From the NCBI GenBank assembly GCA_033239005.1, contig BSQZ01000030.1:5176001-5240000 (forward strand): a DNA stretch of 64,000 bases, written 5' to 3'. Made by a program: the position numbers and the translations under genes. A model generated the notes under the pieces. It saw nothing but the letters and a program-made list of their open reading frames with translations. It made no database searches and had not been told where the DNA came from. The DNA comes from Lamellibrachia satsuma. Taxonomy: Eukaryota > Annelida > Polychaeta > Sabellida > Siboglinidae. Shown in pieces: positions 34,946-46,765 of the stretch (positions are counted from its first letter, which is position 1; each line of letters starts with the position of its first letter).

Positions 34946-35587
34946 ATGACGGGTCACCAGTGGATGTTGTCGACTTAGATTTTCAGAAAGCTTTCGATTA
35001 AGTGCCACATCAAATATTGTTACTTAAACTTAATATCCATGGTATAGGTAATGATGTAATCAACTGGATAAAAAAATGGCTTACACACAGAAGACAGAGA
35101 GTAATAGTAGATGGTGAGATTTCAAACTGGAAATCTGTTTTGAGTGGATACCACAGGGATCAGTAATAGGTACAATACTGTTTTTACTATATATAAATGA
35201 TTTGGAAGATGACATATCTAGCAAAGTACTCAAATGTGCAGAAGACACACAAGTATTCAGAAAGATTACTAATGATACAGATAAACAAAATTTACAGGAT
35301 GATCTAGATAAATTAGTTAAATGGTCAGAAAAATGGCAAATGTCATTAAATTTTGGGAAGTGTAAGTGTATGCACATAGGACTTGGAAACATGGACGAAG
35401 AATATAAAATGGGGGATGCTGTACTAGGTAGAACCACACAAAAAAGACTTAGGAGTAACATTTAGTGCTGACATGAAAGTTTCATAGCAATGTGGGATTG
35501 CTGCTTCAAAAGGAAATCAAATTCTAGGGTTAATTAGGCGAACTATCATGTTTAAGGAGAAACAGCTAATTGTACCCCTGTACAAAG
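34946..35587 (+). pseudogene. LINE RT fragment, catalytic box mutated
   Basis: Encodes VDVVDLDFQKAFD (RT motif A, 34960-35000), HGIGNDVINWIKKWL, RRQRVIVDGEISNWKSVLSG, a PQGS-like turn with a shift near 35150, then FLLYINDLEDD and, where FADD is expected, KCAEDTQVF (about 35235). It continues LVKWSEKWQMSLNFGKCKCM. Both ends are cut off and joined to the same GC-rich 13-bp-type sequence. Loss of an active-site Asp plus stops makes it inactive. Same family as 41525-42655. Confidence 0.87.
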
Positions 35588-35690
35588 CGTCCTTGTCCGG
35601 CGTCCATGTCCGGCGGCCGAGTACGGGTTTCACACCGTTACGGTCGAGGGCCGTCTCCTCGGTGACAGCCACTCAAAAACCCATCGTGAC
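35588..35690 (+). repeat. Second copy of the DNA flanking the 13-bp array
   Basis: gcgtccttgtccggcgtcc, then gggtttcacaccgttacggt and cgagggccgtctcctcggtg, duplicates 34830-34910 with about 15% differences. The LINE fragment at 34946-35587 therefore sits between two copies of the same GC-rich sequence. Confidence 0.85.
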
Positions 35691-35939
35691 GACATCGCTT
35701 TGACGGTATTCACTGAGAGTACACATGCACCTACGTCGTTGATGTATGTCACATTAATTGAAGTTGACGTAAAATACCATCAGTGTGTACAGCGGTTAAG
35801 TTGAAATGTGTACAACTTGATCGGCAGCATTTATAGTAATTAGCTGATTATTTTGTCTGCAATATTTAATACGGACTGCTGTTGATGTATATTTTCGAGT
35901 CGTGTCGTCTCAAACACATTTGATAGTTCAGGACCAACG
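35691..35939. other. Unassigned DNA
   Basis: No feature recognised. Confidence 0.4.
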
Positions 35940-36330
35940 CGTGTTCGCCTTAGAGTGACGCGGTAAAGATGAGGCCTATAATTAATGTCGTCAAACCTAG
36001 TTCTGCAGTCACGGTTTCCAATGCTTAGTCTGGGCCAAGTACATATGGGTCTGTACATGTAATTATATTTCAGGCGAATCAACACATGTTTAGTGTTATA
36101 ATGACTTGGTAAACACCTGTCACCGCGCCATTAAACAGACGTCTCGCGCAGTCAGATTTGTATACAGGCTTTGATCTTTTTGTTCTGAGCATACACGATA
36201 ATATTATTGTGACAGCCGAAGTCAGAGGCACTATTACAATGGTTGCCAAAACAGATAATAAACAATGACGTTGTCAAGTGATACACGTTCGATCAGGTCG
36301 CAAGGACAGACAGACATGACATTGTCACGT
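35940..36330 (+). repeat. Dispersed repeat family 2, copy 1
   Basis: Aligns by eye with 60410-60790 across its length: gtcgtcaaacctagttc, agtctgggccaagtaca, gccattaaacagacgtctcg and gagcatacacgataatatta are shared in order. Non-coding, class unknown. Confidence 0.85.
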
Positions 36331-36360
36331 TCCAAGATTGTTTAGTGGTTACTTGACCTT

Positions 36361-36922
36361 AGGTGTCACCACAGTCCAGTGCTATTGTGTTGTAGTTTAA
36401 CCACGAACTCACCGTTCACGCTAGGTGTCGCCACAGTCCAGTGCTATTGTGTTGTAGTTTAACCACGAACTCTCCGTTCACGCTAGGTGTCGCCACAGTC
36501 CAGTGCTATTGAGTTGTAGTTTAACCAGGAACTCACCGTTCACGCTGGGTGTCGCCACAGTCCAGTGCTATTGTGTTGTAGTTTAACCAGGAACTCACCG
36601 TTCACGCTAGGTGTCGCCACAGTCCAGTACTATTGTGTTGTAGTTTAACCACGAACTCTCCGTTCACGCTAGGTGTCTCCACAGTCCAGTGCTATTGTGT
36701 TGTAGTTTAACCAGGAACTCACCGTTCACGCTGGGTGTCGCCAAAGTCCTGTGCTATTGTGTTGTAGTTTAACCAGGAAATCACCGTTCACGTTAGGTGT
36801 CGCCATAGTCCAGTACTATTGTGTTGTAGTTTAACCAGGAACTCACCGTTCACGCTAGGTGTCGCTACAGTCCAGTACTATTGTGTTGTAGTTTAACCAG
36901 GAACTCACCGTTCACGCTAGGT
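36361..36922 (+). repeat. 62-bp minisatellite, 9 copies
   Basis: Unit contains ggtgtcgccacagtccagtg and gttgtagtttaacca, then cgttcacgct. Starts 30 bp after dispersed repeat family 2. Confidence 0.96.
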
Positions 36923-37455
36923 TGCTGGTCAAGTTCTTTTACAAGTTTACTCACATTCCCTGTGAATTGTGGGAACAGTAGACGTGGGTAGTATTGTGCG
37001 TAGCCCTATTTTGCACACAAACAACGCCTCTGAATAACATGGACGGATCAAGACCCTGAAAAAGGGGGTGCCCAGTTATAAAAATCACCAGGTGGCAGGC
37101 TTCTAGTTATCCAAATGTTTACAGGGTACACGCACTGAAACATGCACGCACGCAAGAAAGCACGCGCACGCACACATTCTCTTTTAACGACAATCGTTCT
37201 GTAAGGCCTGATAATGATACGGGCCTTATGCGGTATAAACTCAATAGAGTGTGCTTGCGAAATATAAGCCAAATAGTATGAATACATGTTTGTTTAAATG
37301 TGTAAAAAAATATCACATATTCGTGTCTTTTAATCCCAGCAATCACCAATTGTTTGAAAAATTCAATAAATTATAGTTTAAACTTGTGTAATTGTACATC
37401 TCGATCCACACCACCAGGGCAGGGTTGTGTGGTCGTACATCTAGATCCACACTAC
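36923..37455. other. Unassigned DNA
   Basis: Contains a short gcacgca run near 37145; no coding signal. Confidence 0.45.
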
Positions 37456-38060
<605 letters not shown>

Positions 38061-39439
38061 AGGGCAGTGTGTAGGCGCTGCTAGGGGGTCTGTGGAATGT
38101 ATATACATACATTGTTGAACTGGGACATAACTTGATTACAGCAAAATTATGACGTAACAAATACCCGACACTTTATGCTTAGATACAGTGACGTGTATAA
38201 GATCTCCTAATGGGAGACAAGCCTAGTCACGTGATATCACGTAGCGGCACAACGGACAAAATACGATAAAAACTCAAACATTTTAGCCAAAGGGGGACCA
38301 ATGCCCCCACCATTGCTTAGATATACACTTACAAAACATATCATCGCTGTTGTTCTGACGATATAAAATTAATTATTCAGATAACATTAAGAATAAATCT
38401 AAATGTTATGCGTAATGTAAGCAATAACATATTATAGTAAAACGGGTAATTACGTAGGGCGCTTTGTCAAACGCCCTTCATATAAATTGCTAACTTCCAG
38501 TTGACATAGCAGTTAACACTAAAACACGTGACTTATATTTACAAATTTGGTTGCGTCACTTTCCAGTCGACGTTGCCTAGCGTGACGTGTGTGGCAACAA
38601 GTTCACTGAACTGACGTCTTTAATCAGCCTGATATAGGATTAATACATTTGGCTTAATTCAATCAGCGGATAGGCCTACTGAGGAACGAGGTCAACTATT
38701 TGCATTGTCTTAATTCAGGTAGGTCCTTTGTAATCTACAGTATGTCAAGTAACCAAAGATTAATCAGGTTTACACGCACGCACGCACGCACATGTATGTT
38801 TGAATGGATTATTGAACGATTCATTGCATTGATGTATTTGGAAAGATTTATCATAGAAGGAGAAATTACTCGCCCGCCCACTGATGTAATTAGCCAGACA
38901 GACTATTTGTTCTGACTGTGCACCCTAAGCTGCAGGCATCTTACAATTAATGCGGTGTGCACGTGGGCAATTATTATCATATAATCAAATCAAAATTTGT
39001 ACTCAAATCAACGTCAAAAAACGGTGTTGCTAGTTTGGCGCAATACAGAAAAGTAATTTGCAAACATACGCCTCTACTATCATCCCACAAATTTTCCCCG
39101 CAGGCGCCGCTAACCAATGGGATGCTTTGAACGCCTCCCGGCCAGCCTAATTAAGGGCGATACCAATTTCCAGGAAGAGAGGAGTGACAGGTTGTTATTA
39201 AATAGCCCCCTTTTTAGCCACAAGGGGCTTTCTGCATCTGCACACAAAAGCACTTTTCAGTCTAAAGACCATAAATGTATATTGGGTGCTGGGTCGACGG
39301 CGTAATGGCGTATTGCAGGTGTCTGGCACATCGGATGACAACACTTCGAACCCCCCTCGTTGCTAAGACAGAATTTGTTTGACTTGCTGACCAGCGTACA
39401 TTGACCAGTTCTGGGAGACGTCTTATCATAGACCGGTGT
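38061..39439. other. Unassigned DNA
   Basis: About 1.4 kb without tandem repeats. Short ORFs (38700-38915, 39117-39305) show no recognised domain. One of the few low-repeat stretches in the window. Confidence 0.5.
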
Positions 39440-39575
39440 CGTATCGTAAATGGATCCCCGTGCAAATGGACCCGGGGTCCATCTACCACTGTGGAATTTG
39501 GACTGGGGGATCCACATTCAGTCGTGGTAAATGGACCCAGGGCGTGGTAAACGTACCCCCCATATATATTTGATG

Positions 39576-39637
<62 letters not shown>

Positions 39638-41290
39638 ATATGTGAGTCATTGTCATAGCTTAAACATTAAAGCCTGAACTTTAAACTACTTCTAGTAAGT
39701 ACACGCTGCAAGTGAGTCCGAGTTAAAATTCGCTCTTTGTGTGAACGTGGTGAGATGCTTGGAGCAGTAAATAACAAAGTATTATTGAAACTGTTGTTCA
39801 CACATAATCGCTAACAGGCATTTTTGAGCTCCATGCCAAATTGGGTGAGTAGATTAACTTCATATCAAACGGTCAGGAGCAGTTAGATATTCAGTCGTGG
39901 AATTGGATCCCGGGTGTGAAAAATATGGGAGGGGTCCATGTGTGTACCTTCCACGGCCCCATGTGTGTACCTTCCATGGTCCCATGTGTGTACCTTCCAT
40001 GGTCCCATGTGTGTACCTTCCACGGCCCCATGTGTGTACCTTCCACGGCCCCATGTGTGTACCTTCCATGGTCCCATGTGTGTACCTTCCACGGCCCCAT
40101 GTGTGTACCTTCCACGGCCCCATGTGTGTACCTTCCATGGTCCCATGTGTGTACCTTCCATGGTCCCATGTGTGTACCTTCCATGGCCCCATGTGTGTAC
40201 CTTCCATGGTCCCATGTGTGTACCTTCCACGGCCCCATGTGTGTACCTTCCATGGTCCCATGTGTGTACCTTCCACGGCCCCATGTGTGTACCTTCCATG
40301 GTCCCATGTATGTACCTTCCACGGCCCCATGTGTGTACCTTACACGGCCCCATGCTGTTCTTAAGTTGTTTATATGGGGGGTCCATTCTCAATGGCCGTG
40401 GAAATGTACTCCCGCTTTCCACCTACCTTCCAACTTCGATGGGGAGTTCGAATGAATATCACGTATTCAATATTACATTTGTTTATAATAAGCACATATC
40501 AAGCGTGTTCAAAGTCACGCAACAGTTGGCAGCTACCTGTAATCACCATAGCTGTAACTTTAAAATAATTCTAGTAAGGAAAGTATGTGAATGAGGTGTA
40601 TCATATTACAATTAGCTGTATCTTACAGGATACTTCAAGGGTGGACAAATAGCTATATCTTAAAGGATACTTCAAGGGTGGACCCATAACACTTTGAACC
40701 GGTAGTGGCCATGTGAGACAGTGATCCTACTGTTCAAGAAACTTGATTAGTGACAGCTTATATATTGACTTCAAAATGGAGAACTATTTGCTGGTTTTGC
40801 CACGTATCGATATTGGGGGTGCCTGCGATCTGTGATTTTTTTTAATCTTACAGAATAATTCAACATGACTTAAAATGGACAACTATTTGTTAATTTTGCA
40901 ATGTAACGAAATTGTTGTCACGGGCAACATATTAAGGTTTTTTAATCTCTAATATTGACAACTTAGAGAATAGTTCAACGTGACTTAAAAATAAAAAATT
41001 ATTTGCTATGTTTGCCAAGCAAAAATACTGGCGAGGAATGTAACCTGGTTTTTTAGAATAAACTTAATTGTTTGATTGAAATGCATTGCTGTGTTACAGT
41101 GAAAACCTATCAGGTCCATTGTTAGGGGGGGTCAATTTTCCACAGTAATAAAGGGACCGGGGGGGGCCATATATCACGAATCGCCACCGTGGTAAATGGA
41201 CCCCGGTCCATTTATCACGCTGGGGGTCCATACTTCCCAGTGAAAGATGGACCGCGGGATCCATTTACCACGGGGGTACATTTAAATCTC
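39440..41290. mobile_element. Candidate DNA transposon with subterminal inverted motifs
   Basis: Both ends carry several copies of ggtaaatggaccc and its inverse ggtccatttacc: left at about 39450-39545, right at about 41185-41270. The complement of 41100-41280 resembles 39445-39560 in order. Inside are a TA microsatellite (39578-39634), a 24-bp array and about three degenerate ~110-bp units (40770-41030). No transposase is visible. The clustered motif in both orientations near the ends is what transposase-binding subterminal repeats look like. Boundaries approximate. Confidence 0.45.
39932..40352 (+). repeat. 24-bp minisatellite, ~17 copies
   Basis: Unit catgtgtgtaccttcca followed by cggcccc or tggtccc; the two variants are intermixed. 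Multiple frames on both strands are open by chance. Confidence 0.97.
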
Positions 41291-41524
41291 ACATCGGCGC
41301 ACATTACACAACGTTAGTTGCCGCGATTAAGTTTTTGAGTGAATCGGTTCAACAACTTTTGCGACGGTCAAATCAACACGAAACATCGAGTTTTGTCGTG
41401 TTGCGGACCAGCGAACATCGCACGACTGATCCGTTTTAAGTCGATTAAACGCACGATTCGCAACAAAAGTATATGACTGCCTAGCAAAACGAGTGACAAA
41501 GCTTCGCTGCCCCCCTCCCGCCCA

Positions 41525-42655
41525 ACTACTTAGATTACTACTTAAATTAAAAGCCCATGGTATCGGGGATAGCATAACTGACTGGATAGAACAATGGCTG
41601 ACTGACAGAAGACAACGAGTTGTAGTAGATGGAGAAGTTTCAAATTGGAAATCGGTTTTGAGTGGGGTACCTCAATGATCAGTATTAGGACCTATATTAT
41701 TCTTAATTTATATCAATGACTTGGACGACAGTATAACAAGTAACATACATACACAAAACTGTTTAGAAAGGTTAATACTGATGGTGATAAACAACATTTA
41801 CAAAACGATCTAGACAGATTAGTGAAATGGTCTGAGAAATGGCAGATGCTGTTCAATTTTGGGAAATGTAAATGCCTACATACAGGACATGGGAACTTGA
41901 ATGTAAACTATAAAATGGGAGATACTGCTCTGGGTACTACTGTAAAAGAAAAGGACTTAGGAGTTACAATAAGCGCTGATATGAAAGTTTCAGTGCAGTG
42001 TGGTATTGCAGCTTCAAAGGGTAATCAAATTCTTGGATTGATTAGAAGAAACATAACATACTAGGGAAAAAAGTTAATTATACCTCTTTATAAAGCAATA
42101 GTTAGACTTCATTTAGAATACTGTATACAAGCATGGAGACCATATCGTAAGAAGGATATAGATACGCTTGAACGCATACAAAGGAGAGCAACTAAAATGA
42201 TTCCAGAACTGAGAGACCTTAGTTATGAAGAACGCCTGAAAGAATGTGGTTTAACAACTCTAGAGACAAGGAGGTTAAGAGGAGATCAGATTGAAGTTTT
42301 TAAGATATTGAATGGGTATGAAAATATTGATAGAAATATGTTTTTCTCACTCAAGAAGGATAGCAGAACTAGAGGACATGAGGTAAAATTAGTAAAGGAT
42401 CAATGTAGATTGGACATCAGGAAGCACTCGTTCTCACAGAGGACAATAAATGAATGGAACAAATTTCTACAGATTGTGTAACTGCTAGCAGCGTGAATAT
42501 GTTTAAAAACAAGGTTGACACATATCTCAGGAGGGCGGGCTATAAGTAGATGAACATTGTTGGACTCTCGATAAGCCAATGACTTCCTTGTCCACTTGCC
42601 ATCTGGGCCTTTGGCTTGGATGGCAAATCTTGTTAAATCTTGTTAAATCTTGTTA
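41525..42655 (+). pseudogene. LINE RT fragment with 3' terminal repeats
   Basis: Reads HGIGDSITDWIEQWLTDRRQ, VSNWKSVLSGVPQ followed by a stop and SVLGPILFLIYINDL; the FADD box that should follow is deleted near 41755. LVKW-like sequence, FNFGKCKCLH, DLGVTISADMKVSVQCG and a C-terminal domain (LEYCIQAWRPYRKKDIDTLE, then KHSFSQRTINEWN) follow with shifts. It ends in three tandem aaatcttgtt decamers at 42625-42654, a CR1-like terminal repeat, so the 3' end is intact while the 5' end is truncated as in normal LINE insertion. Confidence 0.88.
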
Positions 42656-42935
42656 AACTACTAACCCACACACGCCACAATTTCCCTCTCGCGACCTGGC
42701 TTATTTCACGCACTTTGTTTACTTCCCATTATTTAATACATTAACAAAATCACCGCCATTCAGTCTTAGCGACGTTTCACGTGTGTTGTACCGGGCTATG
42801 TTTACTTACTTTTGTCTCGTGGTTAGACAGAATATAACTGACAACCTCAGAAAGGTGGACAGAACGGGGTAAAAGGGCAAACTGGGATTCGGATTTAGAT
42901 TGATACCTGGGGCGTTAGCTGGTAGAAATCCGTTT

Positions 42936-43258
42936 ATTTCACAATATGCCCGTACACGTAATTATTGGTGTTCTACACACAATATGCCCGTACACGTACT
43001 TAGTGGTGTTCTACACACAATATGCCCGTACACGTAATTATTGGTGTTCTACACACAATATGCCGTACACGTACTTAGTGGTGTTCTACACACAATATGC
43101 CCGTACACGTACTTAGTGGTGTTCTACACACAATATTCCCGTACATGTACTTGTACATGTACTTAGTGGTGTTCTACACACAATATGCCCGTACACGTAC
43201 TTAGTGGTGTTCTACACAATATGCCCGTACACGTACTTAGTGGTGTTCTACAAACAAT
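42936..43258 (+). repeat. 38-bp minisatellite, ~8.5 copies
   Basis: Unit contains cacaatatgcccgtacacgt and tggtgttctac. One unit near 43140 carries an extra tgtacatgtacttg duplication. Confidence 0.95.
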
Positions 43259-43736
43259 CAAAAGATCTCTGTATTCGCATTGACAATGTCACGTTTCACA
43301 GTATTGCAACATTTCATTCCTGTTTTAATTAAACTATTATTCATATAGTATTGCTTTTTCATCTGGCTTAATGTAAAACCTATATAGAAATGTGCCGTCT
43401 GACGTCTGACGTATCTAGCAGGTAGTTGCAACCAGTGCAACGAAAGTCGCTATGCATAATTTGTATCAGATATTCCCGCAGACGAAACCCTATTTGCCTG
43501 ACAACCGGTCGGGCAAAAAGACTCACCGTCTAATTTGTGTATATAAATGAACCCAACCGGAAATTTACACAACCACTAGATGCACAAAAGTGTTTAATAA
43601 GTACATCTAAAGTAATATTTAATAGCCCAGCAATAGGAGGATGCAATGGGGTGCAAATATCACTAAGTGCCCCATTTGGCAGTCGTACCCTACTCACCTT
43701 TCTAGCTGTGCTATATAAAAATACGTTTAATCTACT
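43259..43736. other. Unassigned DNA
   Basis: Short ORFs on both strands without recognised domains. Confidence 0.45.
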
Positions 43737-44220
43737 GAATAAACACTGACATACAACACAATACGGTAATAAACACTGACATACAACACAATACGGTAAT
43801 AAACACTGACATACAACACAATACGGTAATAAACACTGACATACAACACAATACGGTAATAAACACTGACACACAACACAATACGGTAATAAACACTGAC
43901 ATACAACACAATACGGTAATAAACACTGACATACAACACAATACGGTAATAAACACTGACATACAACACAATACGGTAATAAACACTGACATACAACACA
44001 ATACGGTAATAAACACTGACATACAACACAATACGGTAATAAACACTGACATACAACACAATACGGTAATAAACACTGACATACAACACAATACGGTAAT
44101 AAACACTGACATACAACACAATACGGTAATAAACACTGACATACAACACAATACGGTAATAAACACTGACATACAACACAATACGGTAATAAACACTGGC
44201 ATACAACACAATACGGTAAT
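43737..44220 (+). repeat. 30-bp minisatellite, 16 copies, nearly invariant
   Basis: Unit of aataaacactgacatacaac plus acaatacggt. Only two single-base changes are visible in 16 units (cac for cat, ggc for gac), making this the most homogeneous array here. Minus-strand ORFs are artefacts. Confidence 0.98.
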
Positions 44221-44507
44221 ATAGTTCCTACGCGGAAGGTCCCAATTAAACTGAGTGTAATCGCCACTGTGGAGGGCAGCGTGGCGCTTATTAATTTTGA
44301 CCCAACCTGGGTACCCGGGGGTGCGTGACGACCCCTTCACCCCGTGGCTACGGGCCTGGCTATGAGTGATATATCTGAATAGCTCATACCGCTTAGTCAA
44401 CCATGTCCAAAACGCCCTCGGAATCGCAGGAAGTGAGATAGCGTCTACCGTAGCGTGCAGGTTAGAAGGTGGCCCGGCTCACAAAAGGTCTATTTCGAGA
44501 GCGCCAC

Positions 44508-45142
44508 GTCACCGTGTCACGTAGTGTAGACTTGAATGCCCAGAGTTTGGTGGAACCAGGAGTTACGTACGTGTCACGTAGTGTAGACTTGAATGCCCAG
44601 AGTTTGGTGGAACCAGGAGCTACGTACGTGTCACGTAGTGTAGACTTGAATGCCCAGAGTTTGGTGGAACCAGGGGTTACGTACGTGTCACGTAGTGTAG
44701 ACTTGAATGCCCAGAGTTTGGTGGAACCAAGAGTTACGTACGTGTCACGTAGTGTAGACTTGAATGCCCAGAGTTTGGTGGAACCAGGAGCTACGTACGT
44801 GTCACGTAGTGTAGACTTGAATGCCCAGAGTTTGGTGGAACCAGGGGTTACGTACGTGTCACATAGTGTAGACTTGAATGCCCAGAGTTTGGTGGAACCA
44901 GGAGCTACGTACGTGTCACGTAGTGTAGACTTGAATGCCCAGAGTTTGGTGGAACCAGGGGTTACGTACGTGTCACGTAGTGTAGACTTGAATGCCCAGA
45001 GTTTGGTGGAACCAGGAGTTACGTACGTGTCACGTAGTGTAGACTTGAATGCCCAGAGTTTGGTGGAACCAGGAGTTACGTACGTGTCACGTAGTGTAGA
45101 CTTGAATGCCCAGAGTTTGGGTGGAACCAGGAGTTACGTACG
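44508..45142 (+). repeat. 57-bp minisatellite, ~11 copies
   Basis: Unit contains acgtacgtgtcacgtagtgt and cccagagtttggtggaacca. A single plus frame stays open (19-residue unit containing SRSVDLNAQSLVEP), giving a 226-codon ORF from 44469. The regularity and lack of any domain argue for an artefact. Confidence 0.95.
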
Positions 45143-45514
45143 GAGCTAGTCGAAGCAGTTTGTATATTTCGGATGTTACGTAGATCAAATGTAGCTGATC
45201 GCATTGGTACATTCAGCTGCTACAAACATTAACAGTCGACATTCACATGTACAATGGATGGTTCACCTTCTACTCGGCATTTATTATGAATTATTTCCGA
45301 CAATTTGATTTGGTGTTGCACAAATGGTACTATTAAAATACACAGCTTAAATTGTCAAATGTGTGTATGTCTCAAACTAGAGACATACACATTATTGTTG
45401 ACATCTTAAAGTCACTGATTCGTCAAAGAATCGAACAATTGTCCATTCAACAAACACATGTCCCGAAGAAACAGTTGTATTTCACATATGGCAATATGTT
45501 GACATTTGCTACGT
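45143..45514. other. Unassigned DNA
   Basis: No gene recognised; leads directly into the 74-bp array. Confidence 0.45.
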
Positions 45515-46765
45515 GGTCTCACAGTCGCCATGAGTCAGTCATAACAAACTAAGTACGACTTACACAGTAAACACATTCGTCATGTCTGCCCCACACAGTC
45601 ACCACGAATCAGTTATAACAAACTAAGTACGACTTACACAGTAGACACATTCGTCATGTCTGCCCCACACAGTCACCATGAGTCAGTTATAACAAACTAA
45701 GTACGACTTACACAGTAGACACATTCATCATGTCTGCCCCACACAGTCGCCATGAATCAGTTATAGCAAACTAAGTACGACTTACACAGTAGACACATTC
45801 GTCATGTCTGCCCCACACAGTCGCCATGACTCAGTTATAACAAACTAAGTACGACTTACACAGTAGACACATTCGTCATGTCTGCCCCACACAGTCACCA
45901 TGAATCAGTTATAACAAACTAAGTACGACTTACACAGTAGACACATTCGTCATGTCTGCCCCACACAGTCGCCATGACTCAGTTATAACAAACTAAGTAC
46001 GACTTACACAGTAGACACATTCATCATGTCTGCCCCACACAGTCACCATGACTCAGTTATAACAAACTAAGTAAGACTTACACAGTAGACACACTCGTCA
46101 TGTCTGCCCCACACAGTCACCATGACTCAGTTATAACAAACTAAGTACGACTTACACAGTAGACACATTCGTCATGTCTGCCCCACACAGTCACCATGAA
46201 TCAGTTATAACAAACTAAGTACGACTTACACAGTAGACACATTCATCGTGTCTGCCCCACACAGTCACCATGAATCAGTTATAACAAACTAAGTACGACT
46301 TACACAGTAGACACATTCGTCATGTCTGCCCCACACAGTCGCCATGAATCAGTTATAACAAACTAAGTACGACTTACACAGTAGACACATTCGTCATGTC
46401 TGCCCCACACAGTCACCATGAATCAGTTATAACAAACTAAGTACGACTTACACAGTAGACACATTCGTCATGTCTGCCCCACACAGTCACCATGAATCAG
46501 TTATAACAAACTAAGTACGACTTACACAGTAGACACATTCGTCGTGTCTGCCCCACACAGTCGCCATGAATCAGTTATAACAAACTAAGTACGACTTACA
46601 CAGTAGACACATTCATCGTGTCTGCCCCACACAGTCACCATGAATCAGTTATAATAAACTAAGTACGACTTACACAGTAGACACATTCATCATGTCTGCC
46701 CCACACAGTCACCATGAATCAGTTATAACAAACTAAGTACGACTTACACAGTAGACACATTCATC
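45515..46765 (+). repeat. 74-bp minisatellite, ~17 copies
   Basis: Unit contains catgaatcagttataacaaa, ctaagtacgacttacacagt and catgtctgccccacacagtc. Variants gcc/acc atga(a/c/g)tc and ttcgtc/ttcatc are intermixed. The array stops mid-unit (acattcatc) at a LINE fragment and a further 1.4 units appear at 50095. Confidence 0.97.

Noticed and set aside
39257..41575. Two minus ORFs with similar VRWSA peptides at 39.3 and 41.4 kb as one duplicated gene
   Set aside because: The similarity is short (RWSA, RSxV) and in different order; not enough to call homology.
42625..42654. Telomere-like or satellite repeat (aaatcttgtt x3)
   Set aside because: Its position directly after the LINE C-terminus makes it a LINE 3' terminal repeat.
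44240..44370. SINE end (sequence like the complement of a ggcccgtagccacgggg motif)
   Set aside because: A similar phrase recurs in many invertebrate repeats, but I see no tRNA-like promoter boxes or tail here.
44469..45149. 226-codon ORF as a secreted or repeat protein
   Set aside because: The 57-bp units are as regular at silent as at coding positions and no signal or domain is visible.
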